A stretch of DNA of 64,000 bases from Schizochytrium sp. TIO01 (lineage: Eukaryota > Sar > Bigyra > Thraustochytrida > Thraustochytriidae). The DNA lies in assembly GCA_004764695.1 (NCBI GenBank), contig SMSO01000035.1, forward strand, positions 4,035,040-4,099,039, in the 5' to 3' direction. Below, one piece after another: positions 51,729 to 62,397 of this stretch (positions within the stretch are counted from its first letter, which is position 1; each line of letters starts with the position of its first letter). The notes under the pieces are model-generated. The model saw only the letters and a list, made by a program, of their open reading frames with translations. It searched no databases and was not told where the DNA came from. A program made the position numbers and the translations under genes.

Positions 51729-54728
51729 ATGTCGATGCTTGAGGCACTTGCTGCGCAGTCGGCTGCTGCTGCAAGAACTCCAGCTGCTGCTGCGTCTTCT
51801 GCTGGAGGTCTTCACGGAGGCGATGAACCGCTGCCCGATGTACCAATTGAACATCTGGACTATTCCTACATCGAGAAATGTAAAAATTGCGAAGAGCTCA
51901 AGGACATTTTGACTCTACTCAAATCAGGTAAGGAGGGCCGATGGTTTGAGCTCGAAACCTTTTGCGAAAAGCGCATGCTCGAAGTCATGCCTGCCAAGGA
52001 GCGTAAGCTATACTTGGCACAACACTCTGAGCCGTCAGACCAAGATAAGCAGCGCGCTACGTCGGATTTGACCTCATTTCTTCAAGATATTGGCCAGCGG
52101 GATGCCTCGCTACGTGCCAAACAAAAGGGTTTGAGTCAGATTAACAACGATACAGACTCTGCTGATCCAGCCACGAGCTCGAGCGAGAACATTTTTGATG
52201 AAAATGATCTCCTCGACGTAAACGTTAGTGAGCAAAAGATGGAAAGTACAAATTATAAGACAGATCTTCCGCCCGTGCGTGGCATGAGTGGGGCTGATAG
52301 TAAAAAATCTGCGCCGGTTATTACGAAGCGCACCCCTGCAGAAATTGCAAAGGACGAGAAAGCTCGTGAAGAACGTATTTCCGGGTACGATTTTCGCGCT
52401 TGGGATCGCTACGACGTGGAGGCTGAGTTGCAAAGAATTGACGAAGCTGAACGCAAAGATGTGGAGCGTAAATCAGCTGAGATTGCAGAAAAACAAGCCG
52501 CTATCGAAGAAAGGCGAAAGCGGGCAGAACAGAGCCGAAAGCAAATGGGACTGCCTGAGGGCCTTGACTCTATGCCTTTGAATCAACGTCTTTTTTTTGC
52601 AGACCGCGAGCGTGAAAAGGGTAACGAGTGCTTCCGCGCAAACGAGTTTGAGGAGGCTCTACGTTTGTATTCAAGATGTGTGATGTTGATGCCGCTTCAG
52701 CACAATGACCCGCGTCCTTACGCAAACCGTGCGATGGCCTTTCTTAAGCTGGAGCGATGGGCGGATGCTGAACGTGATTGTGATATGGCTTTAGAGGTTG
52801 ACTCGAGTTTTACCAAGGCTTACATCCGTCGAGGCATGGCACGCCACCGGCGTGGCAAGTATTTGGATGCCATCGATGACTTTGAAGAAGCTCTGCAACA
52901 CGAGCCGCAAAACACTAAGCTGAATGGTCTCTTGGCGGAGTCCCGCAAAATGTATAACAAGGTTGGAGGAATTGGTGCCGAACGCCCAGGTGCACCTTCA
53001 CGGGATTCTGGCAAACAGGAGACCTTCAAAAAGCTGATGATTATGGAGGACTCTGACTCCGAATCAGAAGACGAAGATGAAGATTGCGAAGACGCACCAG
53101 CAGAGCAGAAGAGTGATATCCAGACTCACCTGGCAGACTCCAGTTCGCAAAAGAAGGATTCTGATGATGCCGTGCCTTCCGTGGGAGAGCAAGAGACAGG
53201 GCCGAGTACCTTGAACGAGAATTCCCCGAGTTCTGAACCTTCCACGCCCGATGACTATGTCATGATTGATGCAGCATCCCAGGAGGAGGATTGGATTGAA
53301 GCCAAGCGGCAAGGTGCCGAGCTTTTTAAGGCTGCTGACTTTAAGCAAGCATTGCGTTGGTTTTCTCGCGCCACGGAGCTGCTTCGGGAGGTTGCTATCG
53401 AAGGGTCCTCTCCGGATGCTTCTATGCAAGATCTGTGCAACTGTTTGGGCAATATGGCTGTATGTCAAAAAGAGCTAGAGCGATGGGATGACGTTGTTAG
53501 CGTTTGTAGTGAGGTTCTTCTCCTTCAAGCAAACAACATGAAAGCTCTTTTTCGCCGTGGCGTGGCATATGAAGAGCAGGGGCGTCTTGAAGACGCTTTA
53601 ACTGACATGTGCCAAGTTTTACGTTTGGACCCTGAACGCGCTGAAGCTGGTGACCGTATTTCAGTCCTGATGGGCAAAATCAACGCTGCAACTGCAGCTG
53701 GGTTGCCTACAAATAAAGTCAAACCGGCATCATCGGCCTCGACTCCCAAGATATCTCAGGATGATGTTAAGGGACCTGCAATTACGGTCAAACAGGCGGA
53801 AAAGACAGATGTTACTACACAGCAAGAAAAACTCGCTGAGCAAGCCCCAGCCCCTCCTGCACCTATTGCAAAGCTTGCTGACAGCGGAGTAAGCGCTCAG
53901 AAATCCCTTGAGTCAATTAAAGCAGAGGGTAACGATATGTTTAAAAAGGGTGACTTGGATGCTGCTTTGAGTAAATATCAACAGTGCCTGAAGCTTGATG
54001 ACAGCAACATCTCTGTACTTTCTAATCTAGCTATGGTATACTTGCAGAAGAAGGATTATTCTGCTGTGGAAGACTCAACCAGTCGAGCCCTGGAAAAGGC
54101 CCAAGAGGGCGAAAAGATCATCGCAAAGCTATACTATCGCCGTGCGCTTGCTCGTAAGGCTCTTGAGAATTATGAGGGTGCATGCCAGGATCTGGAAGCT
54201 ATCCTCGTACTCGAGCCACGCAATGTTCGTGTTCAGGCAGAATTAAGCCAGACACAGCAAGCCCAACGTGTTGCATCGGAGCGAAAACGCCTTGAAGAGC
54301 GTAAGGCCAAGCAAGATGAGGCCGAAGATTTGGCAAAGCGTGCTCACGCCCGCGCCACTGCCAAAGCAATGGCTAAGGGTGCTCCGGCATTTTCTGTGCC
54401 TGGTTCAAGTTACGAATTCCAACGCGTTTGGCGGGCTCTTTCCTCGGATCAGAAGGGCGCCTACCTTGCGTCGATCCCTTCGAGCAAGTTTGCGAAGATC
54501 TTCCGTGTTGAGCTCGAGGATGATACTCTTATGGAAATGATCAGCATTATTGAGTCTGAGCTGATTCCCCACGATATGGATGTAGCGGAGAGTATATTGA
54601 AGGCACTTCCTCAGATTCCTCGTTTTCGGACTACAATCAAGTTCCTCTCCAAGGCACAACAGGAGAATGTTCGCAATGTTGTGTCTAAGGTACAAGACAG
54701 CAATATCATGCACGCCTATTTTTCCTAA
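51729..54728 (+). CDS. SPAG1: SPAG1-like dynein assembly factor (TPR, RPAP3-C)
   Basis: Cytoplasmic co-chaperone for preassembly of axonemal dynein arms (DNAAF13 in humans); its TPR blocks hold HSP70/HSP90. ATG 51729, 999 residues (human 926). The segment VPIEHLDYSYIEKCKN near 38 and ELETFCEKRMLEVMP near 76 match the SPAG1 N-terminus, and DFRAWDRYDVEAELQRIDE near 220 matches its second conserved block. Three TPR groups lie at about 295-410 (KGNECFRANEFEEALRLYS), 520-655 (GAELFKAADFKQALRWFSR) and 735-850 (GNDMFKKGDLDAALSKYQQC), separated by acidic and Ser-rich linkers. The C-terminal RPAP3-C domain starts near 895 (YEFQRVWRALSSDQKGAYL). Together with the LC8-type gene it implies motile flagella. 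Confidence 0.93.
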   Translation: MSMLEALAAQSAAAARTPAAAASSAGGLHGGDEPLPDVPIEHLDYSYIEKCKNCEELKDILTLLKSGKEGRWFELETFCEKRMLEVMPAKERKLYLAQHSEPSDQDKQRATSDLTSFLQDIGQRDASLRAKQKGLSQINNDTDSADPATSSSENIFDENDLLDVNVSEQKMESTNYKTDLPPVRGMSGADSKKSAPVITKRTPAEIAKDEKAREERISGYDFRAWDRYDVEAELQRIDEAERKDVERKSAEIAEKQAAIEERRKRAEQSRKQMGLPEGLDSMPLNQRLFFADREREKGNECFRANEFEEALRLYSRCVMLMPLQHNDPRPYANRAMAFLKLERWADAERDCDMALEVDSSFTKAYIRRGMARHRRGKYLDAIDDFEEALQHEPQNTKLNGLLAESRKMYNKVGGIGAERPGAPSRDSGKQETFKKLMIMEDSDSESEDEDEDCEDAPAEQKSDIQTHLADSSSQKKDSDDAVPSVGEQETGPSTLNENSPSSEPSTPDDYVMIDAASQEEDWIEAKRQGAELFKAADFKQALRWFSRATELLREVAIEGSSPDASMQDLCNCLGNMAVCQKELERWDDVVSVCSEVLLLQANNMKALFRRGVAYEEQGRLEDALTDMCQVLRLDPERAEAGDRISVLMGKINAATAAGLPTNKVKPASSASTPKISQDDVKGPAITVKQAEKTDVTTQQEKLAEQAPAPPAPIAKLADSGVSAQKSLESIKAEGNDMFKKGDLDAALSKYQQCLKLDDSNISVLSNLAMVYLQKKDYSAVEDSTSRALEKAQEGEKIIAKLYYRRALARKALENYEGACQDLEAILVLEPRNVRVQAELSQTQQAQRVASERKRLEERKAKQDEAEDLAKRAHARATAKAMAKGAPAFSVPGSSYEFQRVWRALSSDQKGAYLASIPSSKFAKIFRVELEDDTLMEMISIIESELIPHDMDVAESILKALPQIPRFRTTIKFLSKAQQENVRNVVSKVQDSNIMHAYFS

Positions 54729-56361
54729 AGTGCACTAGTAATAGATGCTTCTCCAATGCGAATTTTGGAGGCACTCTGAAGCAATATGCAAATAGTACAT
54801 AGTAATCCATTCCTCTTTTTTCCGTTTTTGTTTTGATTCAGATCTGTTTCTTATCAGTCTGATTTGTCAGCAAGCCAGAAAGATCATGCCAAGTTTCTTC
54901 AGTGGTCGCGGTTAACATGCAACATTGTCAGAAACTTACTCGATAAAATGATCAAAGTTGTATTGGAATTTTTGCATTGAATTTCCCGCTCGACTTATGT
55001 CATTGGATGAAGTTCATATAGGCTAGCGTCCTGCTACTATTATCAACACATTGCATGCTATGCCATCCTTAAGCATTCAAGTACTCCATAGTTTTTGATG
55101 CGAATGGTCCTGCTCACTAGATTTTCGGCACTACATGAACGCTTATTACTTTGCCAGTGTGAGTGTAAGTTGTATGAAACGCTCCGTTATAAAGACAAGC
55201 TTACAGAAGCAGCAAAGTTTGTCAGACTTTAGTAATTTTTGTAGGTTTTCATGCTTTGAATCATGCAGAGTTGTTTCCATTCCTTGATCTTGCTATGGTC
55301 TTGCTATGGTTAGTAGGTAGGTCGGCAGCGACATTTGCGAAATCTAACTTCTTGCCCAATAAACTTTCCATCTTCAAAATAGTAGTGTTCTCGTTAATTA
55401 TTATCATCAGGTTTATTAATAATGATGATACCATAAATTGTACGCTTCCAGGGCACGGTGGCGATTTAGCTGCCGCTGGGCATGGCAAATCACCCAAGAA
55501 GTCCTATTCACGACAGTTCAGGTTCGTGTGAATGGTTCTTTGCAATATTGTTCATTGATCAGCTACGGAGTCAGTCCATCGCTGTAGGTTCCCTTCTACT
55601 GAAGAATGTTTGCTATTCAGTAGGTAGGTAGTAGATTATTACTCACCTCCATTGGAATTCTGAGCAATTACCATTGCCGAGAACTTCTTTGGCAACACTA
55701 CTACCGTACACAGATAGGGGTCAAACTTTCCCACTCTTCGCCACTGATGCTACTGTGCTTTGTGGAGTGTTTCTGGCTGGAAGGGTTCTCGCAGACATCT
55801 GGGTAGATGATATCTGCTTCCTCACCGTGGCATGCTTCAAGTTGTTTTTCATCAGCGAGCTCCATGATGATGCTCACGATGATCAATAAGTCCTGCAATT
55901 GATGGACTCAGTGAAAAAAAGGGTAAGCTAATCATTCAGAACTTCGGGGCAAGTAAGTGATGAATTTGCTAGTGCCTAAAATGTTATAGCGTATAGGCCA
56001 GGCGAACTCTATTTATCCAACCAAGCTGAGCACAAATTGGACCCAGACCTATCGATTGCGTTCTCTATCGGCATGAATAATAGATACTTTTTTAGTTAGG
56101 TTTTCATCAAAGCGAAAGGACTGATAGAAGTAGTATTGGGGGGTAGTGAAAGTATTCTCCATCAGAAAACATTACTGAGGTAGAGACTTCTTCTGAAAAT
56201 ACAACAACTCAGAATAAAAACCCTGTGCCAATAAATAGCCTTGCCTTGTCAAGTCGGAGCGAGTGAGTTTGATCGCTCGGCACTCACACAGCCTGGGATC
56301 TCGTAGTCTATTGCATTCTGGTCACATTCTCACAAGCTCTAAAGGTCGTGGTGTTAAATCT

Positions 56362-56898
56362 ATGGCAAGGAATAGTAACGCCATTTTTGCTCTCTCACAC
56401 CTCGTAAGCGTAAGGCTTGGAGAGCATTTTAAGGCAGCTGCTGTTGGAGGCACGGCAAGGTTTTCTACAATGGCTGACACCAACCTGGGCGACCTCCAGC
56501 CGCCCAGTCTCCCAGGCAAATAAATACCTAGGCACTACGAGCTCTCCATGCTGCGAAACGAAGTCAAGTAGAAGCGGTTGTGGCTGGCTAGCCGCTTTCT
56601 TTCCGTCGGAACTGCACAAACAAAGAAACCATTGTACGGGGAAATTCCATGGTAGGGGTACTGCGCAAGACTTAGAGGCAAAATATCCAGTACCCCAATA
56701 TATGCTGAGGGAAGTGATCGCGTGTTGTGGTGATAAGAGTCCCTCTGTGCCCCCAGAGATTGCTGGCTGGTGGAGAAGGACTCAGAGATTGCATCTTCTT
56801 TAAGGGAGATTGATCTGATCTTCTTTAAGTTAGAGGCCAATGGCGGCGATGTGACCAATGGTCTCGGCGACGAGCACAACTTCAGGAGAACCCCCTAA
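56362..56898 (+). pseudogene. Unrecognised gene relic with TAA/TAG interruptions
   Basis: Begins like a mitochondrial presequence (ATG 56362; ALSHLVSVRLGEHFKAAAV, then GGTARFSTMADTNLGDLQ). In the same frame, stops at 56521 (TAA), 56569 (TAG) and 56653 (TAG) are embedded in protein-like sequence: IPRHYELSMLRNEVK, KRLWLASRFLSVGTAQTKK. Two frame steps later it reads LEAKYPVPQYMLREVIACC and KDSEIASSLREIDLIFFKL, and ends DVTNGLGDEHNFRRTP at TAA 56896. I know no family for it. Most likely a decayed gene; like the 20 kb relic, the in-frame stops are all TAA/TAG, none TGA. Confidence 0.4.
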
Positions 56899-57171
56899 TA
56901 CTTTCTGAGAATTCAGATAAGAGGCCATGGCAATTATTTTGGACACCAAGCCAGGTCCTTTCTCTGGCGAGGATCTTCGAAGCTGGCCTGAGAACTGATT
57001 TCTGCAGCACGATCGTGGCTTGTGTTTGTATGGACGATTCTTGGAGGGTTATATGTCTCTTTGTGTTATAGCGCAGTTCACAGTTCGCCCTCGCTTTGGG
57101 CTGCTTGTACATTTATTGATTTATCGATTTACTTGTGTATTATGTGTTTGTGTATTTATGTATTGTTTATT

Positions 57172-57210
57172 TGTTCGTTCGTTCGTTCATTCGTTCGTTC
57201 GATCATTCGT
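57172..57210. repeat. TTCG tetranucleotide repeat
   Basis: About nine imperfect TTCG units with TTCA variants. Confidence 0.8.
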
Positions 57211-58210
57211 TTACATTTATTTATTCATGGCATTGCGATCGATACACAGGTACCGACCAGTTCTTGCGTGTGGGCTGAGATGAGGTAAATTAAGTGGTCT
57301 TGGTCGGGTTGCAATGTCCTGCTTACGCGTGCATTGATTGAGTTAGATCTTGAAGAATTAGCGAAGCGAAGGTGCTTTTGCTGCGATCCAGGGTCATGGC
57401 TTGATCAATAGCGAGCGGGACTTTTCACACGCTCGTGAAGAAGCTTGCAAATCGCCGGTCAGCAATCGAGTTGCTTCGGGCTAAATCACAATGGCGAGAC
57501 GCGAGCGAAGGAGCGAGTGAACAAATGGATTAGGGAATAAATGAATAATGAACGAGTGAACGAATATGGGAACGAATGAATCATCGATTGAATGCGTGCA
57601 TGAATCTGTGATGCTGGCAGACTGACTTCGATTGCAATTGAACCACTCGCTGTGATCCCCTCTAGCACTAACTATGCCCCACTAGGAACCCCTCCTCCTC
57701 CTTTCTCTTTCTTTCTTCTACCTATGAGTACGTAGTACCTTTCTATCTCTTCTATCATCTCTTTGTGTGTCTTTCTTCTAATTGGACATCCTTAGCTTCT
57801 CTCTCTGGACGCCTGGAACTCCTACGGAGTGGATGATGGTAGGGCCTATTGCATTGGTGCTTGGTGAACAGGGTTCTTTGCTCTTGCTTTGGGCAGGTAT
57901 GCCTGCTGTTGTTCTTCAGGCTCCATTTGATGATCTTTCTTGAGTTCTACATGAAGTTGACTTTTGCATTCATCTTCGCATCACAGAGCATAAATAATTT
58001 ATGTATTTCTGTTTTAGTTAAAGTACTCTTTTTAAAACTTAGTTTCCAATACTTAAAAAAGTAGGGAAAAAAGAAAAAAAAAAAAAAAAGTCTGCTCAAG
58101 TTCGATGGTTTGTTTGTTCTATTGCCGAGAAAGAAGAGTATGGAGTCTATTTATTATCAATATTACTGCTATTGTCCGAATCCAAGATTTGTCAGAATTC
58201 ATTTCATTCA

Positions 58211-58252
58211 TTTGTCTATTTGTTTATTTGTTTATTTGTTTATTTGTTTATT
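58211..58252. repeat. TTTG/TTTA tetranucleotide repeat
   Basis: Alternating TATTTGTT units, about five copies, in AT-rich spacer. Confidence 0.8.
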
Positions 58253-58488
58253 CATCAAAATGATTTTTGTTGACAAAACATCACACTAATAGTAAGTAAT
58301 ACAAAGTTCTTTACTTCAAAACCATTTTAAAGTTAAAGTAAAGTTTTAAAAATAAAGTTCTCTCTTATAGTCGATAAGTAGGTACTCCTAGGCCTACTCT
58401 ATGTAGCATTGTTGCCGCGTTTCGTCCATTCATCCATCTCCCGGAGCCGTCGATCGATCGAGCGGGCGATCGATCGTTCCTCCTTCTC

Positions 58489-58489
<1 letters not shown>

Positions 58490-58520
<31 letters not shown>
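58490..58520. repeat. CAG repeat in the importin-5 leader
   Basis: Ten CAG units about 200 bases upstream of the importin start. Just before it, 58451-58477 holds mirrored GATCGATCG motifs. Confidence 0.85.
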
Positions 58521-58521
<1 letters not shown>

Positions 58522-58719
58522 GCCGCGTGTTCCAGCCCCACCCTTTCCGGCGTGCGTTTCTTCTGCTCTTGGCTTGCTTTCTCCAGCTAGTTAGGTGTTG
58601 TTGTTGTTGTTCTTCTTCTTCTTCTCCAACCACCCAATCATTCACTCGTTCATTTACGAGTCTTGAAGAAGCGAGCAAGGCAGCAGATCTCCAAACCTCC
58701 CTCCTGACTGGACGCCACG

Positions 58720-61700
58720 ATGGAGGCCATTTTGCGGAGCCTGCAGTCGAACAACAACGCCGAGCGTGATGCCGCCGAGCGTCAGTTCAACCAGGCGCTC
58801 GCCAGCGATGTGCGCTCTACGATGAACAACCTCCTGCAGCTTGTGCTCGTGAGCCCTGACGCCGCTCTGTGCCAATTTGGCGCTGTGCTCTTCCGCGGCC
58901 AGCTCCTGCGCAAGAAGACCGGTGAGAAGTGGTGGAAGACGCTCTCGCAGGCCGAGCAGCAGAACCTCCGCGATGTGCTTCTCCAGCGCCTCCAGAGCGC
59001 ACCCACGCCCAAGACCAAGCGCCAGGTCAGTCAGATCGTGGCTCAGGTCGCACGCATGAGCTACGACAAGCAAGGAAACGACACCTGGCCCGGACTCCTC
59101 GCTGGCTTGGCCCAGATGTGCACCGTCTCTGGCGACAACGGCGCCACTGCAAACGTGGCTGTGATGACCGTCGAGGAGATCATGAAGACCGTGCCCGCCA
59201 AGGCCGAGACTGACGAGACTCCCTTCCAGCTCCGTGACCTCCTGGTCAAGATGATGGTCTCTCCTCCTGACAACAGCGCCGCCGTTCGCGTAGCAGCTGT
59301 ATCCGGAGCTGCATGCCTCTTGGCATTTGTTGACGAGGCCGACGGAGAGCACTTCCAGAGCGTCATCCCAGCTGCACTCAACGTGGTGACACAGATCGGC
59401 GGCAGCGAGGAACTCTTGCTCAAGTGGTGCGAGTCTGTCATTGAGGTGATCCACAACCAGCCGCGCCTGGTCCACAAGAGTAACGTGGCAGAGCAGCTCG
59501 TGCAGACAATGCTGGAGCTTGGCGGCGCCGCCGCGAACAACGGATCTGAGGATGTGCAGAAGCAGAGCGTGGAGGTCTGCCTGCAGGTGGCCGTGGAGCT
59601 TCCCCTCGCGATTAAGGGTAACGAGGGCCTGATCAATGGCCTTCTCGAGGCGTGCATCCGCCTGACCCTTCACGCCGATGAGGACGAAGACGAGGATGAC
59701 TTTTCCAAGGTCGAGGGAGCCGCAGATGAGGACACACTCTACGACCACGGCTTCCGTGCGCTGTACATCCTGATCGAGCACCTCGGAGAGGATCTCACGG
59801 TGCCCAAGCTCTTCCCCATGATCCACCAGCTTCTTGCCCAGACCGGGGACTGGCGCCGTGAGCGTGCCGGTATCTCGGCCCTCAACTCGCTCGCTTACAC
59901 CTCTGGTAAGCTTCTCTACGAAAGCCTTCAGTCTGTGCTCGAGCGCCTCGTGCCTTTCGTCAACAACCCGAGCACCAAGATGCGTGTACGCCATGTTGCT
60001 CTCGACACCCTCAGCACGCTCCTGTTTGTGTACTCTGATGTATCTTCGCTGTACGAGGATGACGAGGACTCGGACGAGACTGGCTTTGACAACGCTACTG
60101 AGCGTGATAACATTCAGAAGCTCTTCGGCCCCATGTTGCTCGACACCATCGTCAAGACCCTCGAGGCACCGCAGTCCCGGTCCCCGGCACAGTGGGCTTT
60201 TGCCAGCAAGGGTGCACTCGCCGTCGCATACTATTGCTCTGGCGCCGAGGATGGTAAGGGTGCTGACCTTCTCAAGAACGCTGCCCAGCCCGTGCTTGAG
60301 CGTCTCTACCATCTTGTGGAGGCCACCAGCTCCCTTCAGCAGGCACAGACCCAGCAGCACGGCTTTGTCTACTTTGATGGTGCCGTCGATGTTGCCGATG
60401 TCATGGGATCCTGCCTTCAGGCTATTGGAGCCATTGCTAAGTCTCTTGGCGAGGACTTCATTCCGTTTTATGACACCTTCATGCCGCTTGTGAAGAAGGT
60501 CTACGCAATGCAGGAGCAGGCCGTATCTGAGGCCAAGGCCCAGATGGCAGCTCATCAGAACGTGGGCAAGATGTCCACCGAGCGCACCACATGGAATGAG
60601 AAGCAGAACCACCTCCTTGGTCTGGCTATGGAGTGCATGTCCTTCATGGGTATGGCTGTTGGTGCTGCCAAGTTCATGCCTGATGCAGGCAACCTCATGG
60701 AGTTTGTTATCCGCTACATGGACACCGAGTGGAGCAAGGGCGACTCGGACCGCAACGGACAGGTCGCCAGCCTTGCCACCAACATCTGCGTGTGCATGGG
60801 AGAGTCCGTGGACGAGCATATCCTCGGCAAGGTGGTGCCGCGCCTCATTGAGTGGGCCCGCGTGCCGCACTACTACACCCCGGATGATGCCGAGCTCGAT
60901 AAGCTTCAGGAGGAAGACGACGAGGACGAGGAGGCTGAGGACACCCAGGGTAAGCAGTACGTTATGACCGAGGAGGGTATTCTCTGCATCAACACCTACC
61001 AGGTCAAGGAGAAGCAGAAGGTCATTGAGCTTATCCAGACTCTCATCGCAGACCTCGGCACCAAGCTTATGCCCTGGCTCGGAGATCTTGCAGGCCTCCT
61101 TATTGAGCTTCTTAACGGAGACGTTACCGCCCCGGATATTCAGCTCTACGCCATCTACGGTCTCGGCGGCTTGATTGGCTCCATGAGCAAGTGGCTTCAG
61201 CAGCCCTCGATTCAAGTCAACGAGCAGCGCCGTGAGTTTGCGCAGAATGTCTTCCAGAATGCACTCTCCTGCTGCGTGAACAGCCTCGTTGACGGTTTTA
61301 TTGAGGCCGAGGGCGAGGATGAGGAGCGTGAGAACGACGAGGAGATGGGCAAGGAGATGGATGAGGATGAGGACCAGAGCTCGCTCCTTCTCACCACCAC
61401 TGCTAACCAGATCACTGAGATCCTCCGTGCTGCCTTCGAGAGCGGTGGACTCACGGATTCCAACATTGACCGCATGTGCGCCGATGACTACACCCGTGAG
61501 CGCTTCCCCCCCGTTTTCAACGTGCATGCTGAGATGATCCCCGAGACCATCGAGACCCTCGTTTCCCTCATGAAGCGTTCTTGCGAGCGCCCCCGCGGTA
61601 AGCCTTGGTGGAAGGACTCCCACAACCATGAGGTTATGGATGCCCTCGCGGAGAGCGTCGGCCTCCTTGTCAAGTCCCATGGTGAGGCTGCTCTTCAAGC

Positions 61701-62397
61701 CTTTGCAGAACACGTTCTTCCCGTGGCCCACAGCCTTCTCGACGCTCCCCTCAGCAAGGAGTCCAACGGTGTCACACCTTCCCTCAAGGCTGTTGGTCTC
61801 TTCTTCTTGGACGATGTCATCGAGTACGGTGGTCCTCGTGCCGCAGAGCTCGTCAACAAGGCGGTTCCCTACCTCCTTCAGCACTCTGATGCTGCCAACA
61901 ACGGACTTCGCCAGGCTTCCCTCTTCGGTCTTGGTGTCTGTGTGCAGCACGGTGGCAACTTTGTGGACCAGTACATGGACAAGATTGTAAACGCCCTGGT
62001 TGCAGCCATCGAGGCCCCTAACTCTCGCACGGGCTTTGGTGCCAGCGCCACGGATAACGCCATCTCTGCTTTGCTCAAGTGCATCATCTTCAAGAACGCT
62101 TCGAGCATCATCTCCAAGTTCCTCACATACCCGCCGTGCAAGTCCGATGCGCTCGAGTCCCGCATTGTTCACTACCGCTTGTACCGCACTCTCGCCACAC
62201 AGAACGCGAACTTCATGCCGCATGCTGACCGCATCCGCCAGATCCTCCTTGAGGCCTGTACCGCTGACAACGGCCGCGACGAGAAAACCGGAGTCTACGA
62301 TGAGGATGCATCCATTGTCTCCAACGAAACGAGGGCTTGGGTGCACGCCAACCTTGGCGGCCCCGCGCCTGTGCAACCCCCTGTGCCTCCCTCATAA
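58720..62397 (+). CDS. IPO5: Importin-5 (karyopherin beta-3 / RanBP5)
   Basis: Nuclear import receptor that carries ribosomal proteins and histones through nuclear pores under RanGTP control. ATG 58720, 1225 residues (human 1097). HEAT repeats run the whole length. The N-terminus MEAILRSLQSNNNAERDAAE and FGAVLFRGQLLRKK match the Ran-binding repeats of the family. Acidic loops at about 320-330, 447-453, 731-744 and 866-890 (DEDEDEDD, EDDEDSDE, EEDDEDEEAED) are typical of importin-5. C-terminal blocks such as VMDALAESVGLLVKSHGEAAL and GLRQASLFGLGVCVQHGG are strongly conserved. No intron. Codons are highly biased and TTA, CTA and TCA are absent, so the opposite strand is open for 1240 codons in the aligned phase. 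The leader has a CAG repeat. Confidence 0.93.
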   Translation: MEAILRSLQSNNNAERDAAERQFNQALASDVRSTMNNLLQLVLVSPDAALCQFGAVLFRGQLLRKKTGEKWWKTLSQAEQQNLRDVLLQRLQSAPTPKTKRQVSQIVAQVARMSYDKQGNDTWPGLLAGLAQMCTVSGDNGATANVAVMTVEEIMKTVPAKAETDETPFQLRDLLVKMMVSPPDNSAAVRVAAVSGAACLLAFVDEADGEHFQSVIPAALNVVTQIGGSEELLLKWCESVIEVIHNQPRLVHKSNVAEQLVQTMLELGGAAANNGSEDVQKQSVEVCLQVAVELPLAIKGNEGLINGLLEACIRLTLHADEDEDEDDFSKVEGAADEDTLYDHGFRALYILIEHLGEDLTVPKLFPMIHQLLAQTGDWRRERAGISALNSLAYTSGKLLYESLQSVLERLVPFVNNPSTKMRVRHVALDTLSTLLFVYSDVSSLYEDDEDSDETGFDNATERDNIQKLFGPMLLDTIVKTLEAPQSRSPAQWAFASKGALAVAYYCSGAEDGKGADLLKNAAQPVLERLYHLVEATSSLQQAQTQQHGFVYFDGAVDVADVMGSCLQAIGAIAKSLGEDFIPFYDTFMPLVKKVYAMQEQAVSEAKAQMAAHQNVGKMSTERTTWNEKQNHLLGLAMECMSFMGMAVGAAKFMPDAGNLMEFVIRYMDTEWSKGDSDRNGQVASLATNICVCMGESVDEHILGKVVPRLIEWARVPHYYTPDDAELDKLQEEDDEDEEAEDTQGKQYVMTEEGILCINTYQVKEKQKVIELIQTLIADLGTKLMPWLGDLAGLLIELLNGDVTAPDIQLYAIYGLGGLIGSMSKWLQQPSIQVNEQRREFAQNVFQNALSCCVNSLVDGFIEAEGEDEERENDEEMGKEMDEDEDQSSLLLTTTANQITEILRAAFESGGLTDSNIDRMCADDYTRERFPPVFNVHAEMIPETIETLVSLMKRSCERPRGKPWWKDSHNHEVMDALAESVGLLVKSHGEAALQAFAEHVLPVAHSLLDAPLSKESNGVTPSLKAVGLFFLDDVIEYGGPRAAELVNKAVPYLLQHSDAANNGLRQASLFGLGVCVQHGGNFVDQYMDKIVNALVAAIEAPNSRTGFGASATDNAISALLKCIIFKNASSIISKFLTYPPCKSDALESRIVHYRLYRTLATQNANFMPHADRIRQILLEACTADNGRDEKTGVYDEDASIVSNETRAWVHANLGGPAPVQPPVPPS

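Larger units (their letters stand above)
54729..58719. other. Long spacer with repeats and one relic
   Basis: Nearly 4 kb with no intact gene. It holds the relic at 56362-56898, tetranucleotide repeats at 57172-57210 and 58211-58252, an A-run at 58075-58089, and the importin leader with a CAG repeat. A minus-strand frame from ATG 55865 to 55701 is protein-like (54 codons) but unsupported. Confidence 0.4.

Noticed and set aside
57022-57288. Two overlapping plus-strand ORFs with Phe/Val/Arg-rich repeats
   Set aside because: Both are readings of the TTCG repeat.
58654-62376. 1240-codon minus-strand ORF over importin-5
   Set aside because: It is the phase-aligned shadow of a strongly codon-biased gene; its protein has no domain, and importin-5 is unmistakable on the other strand.
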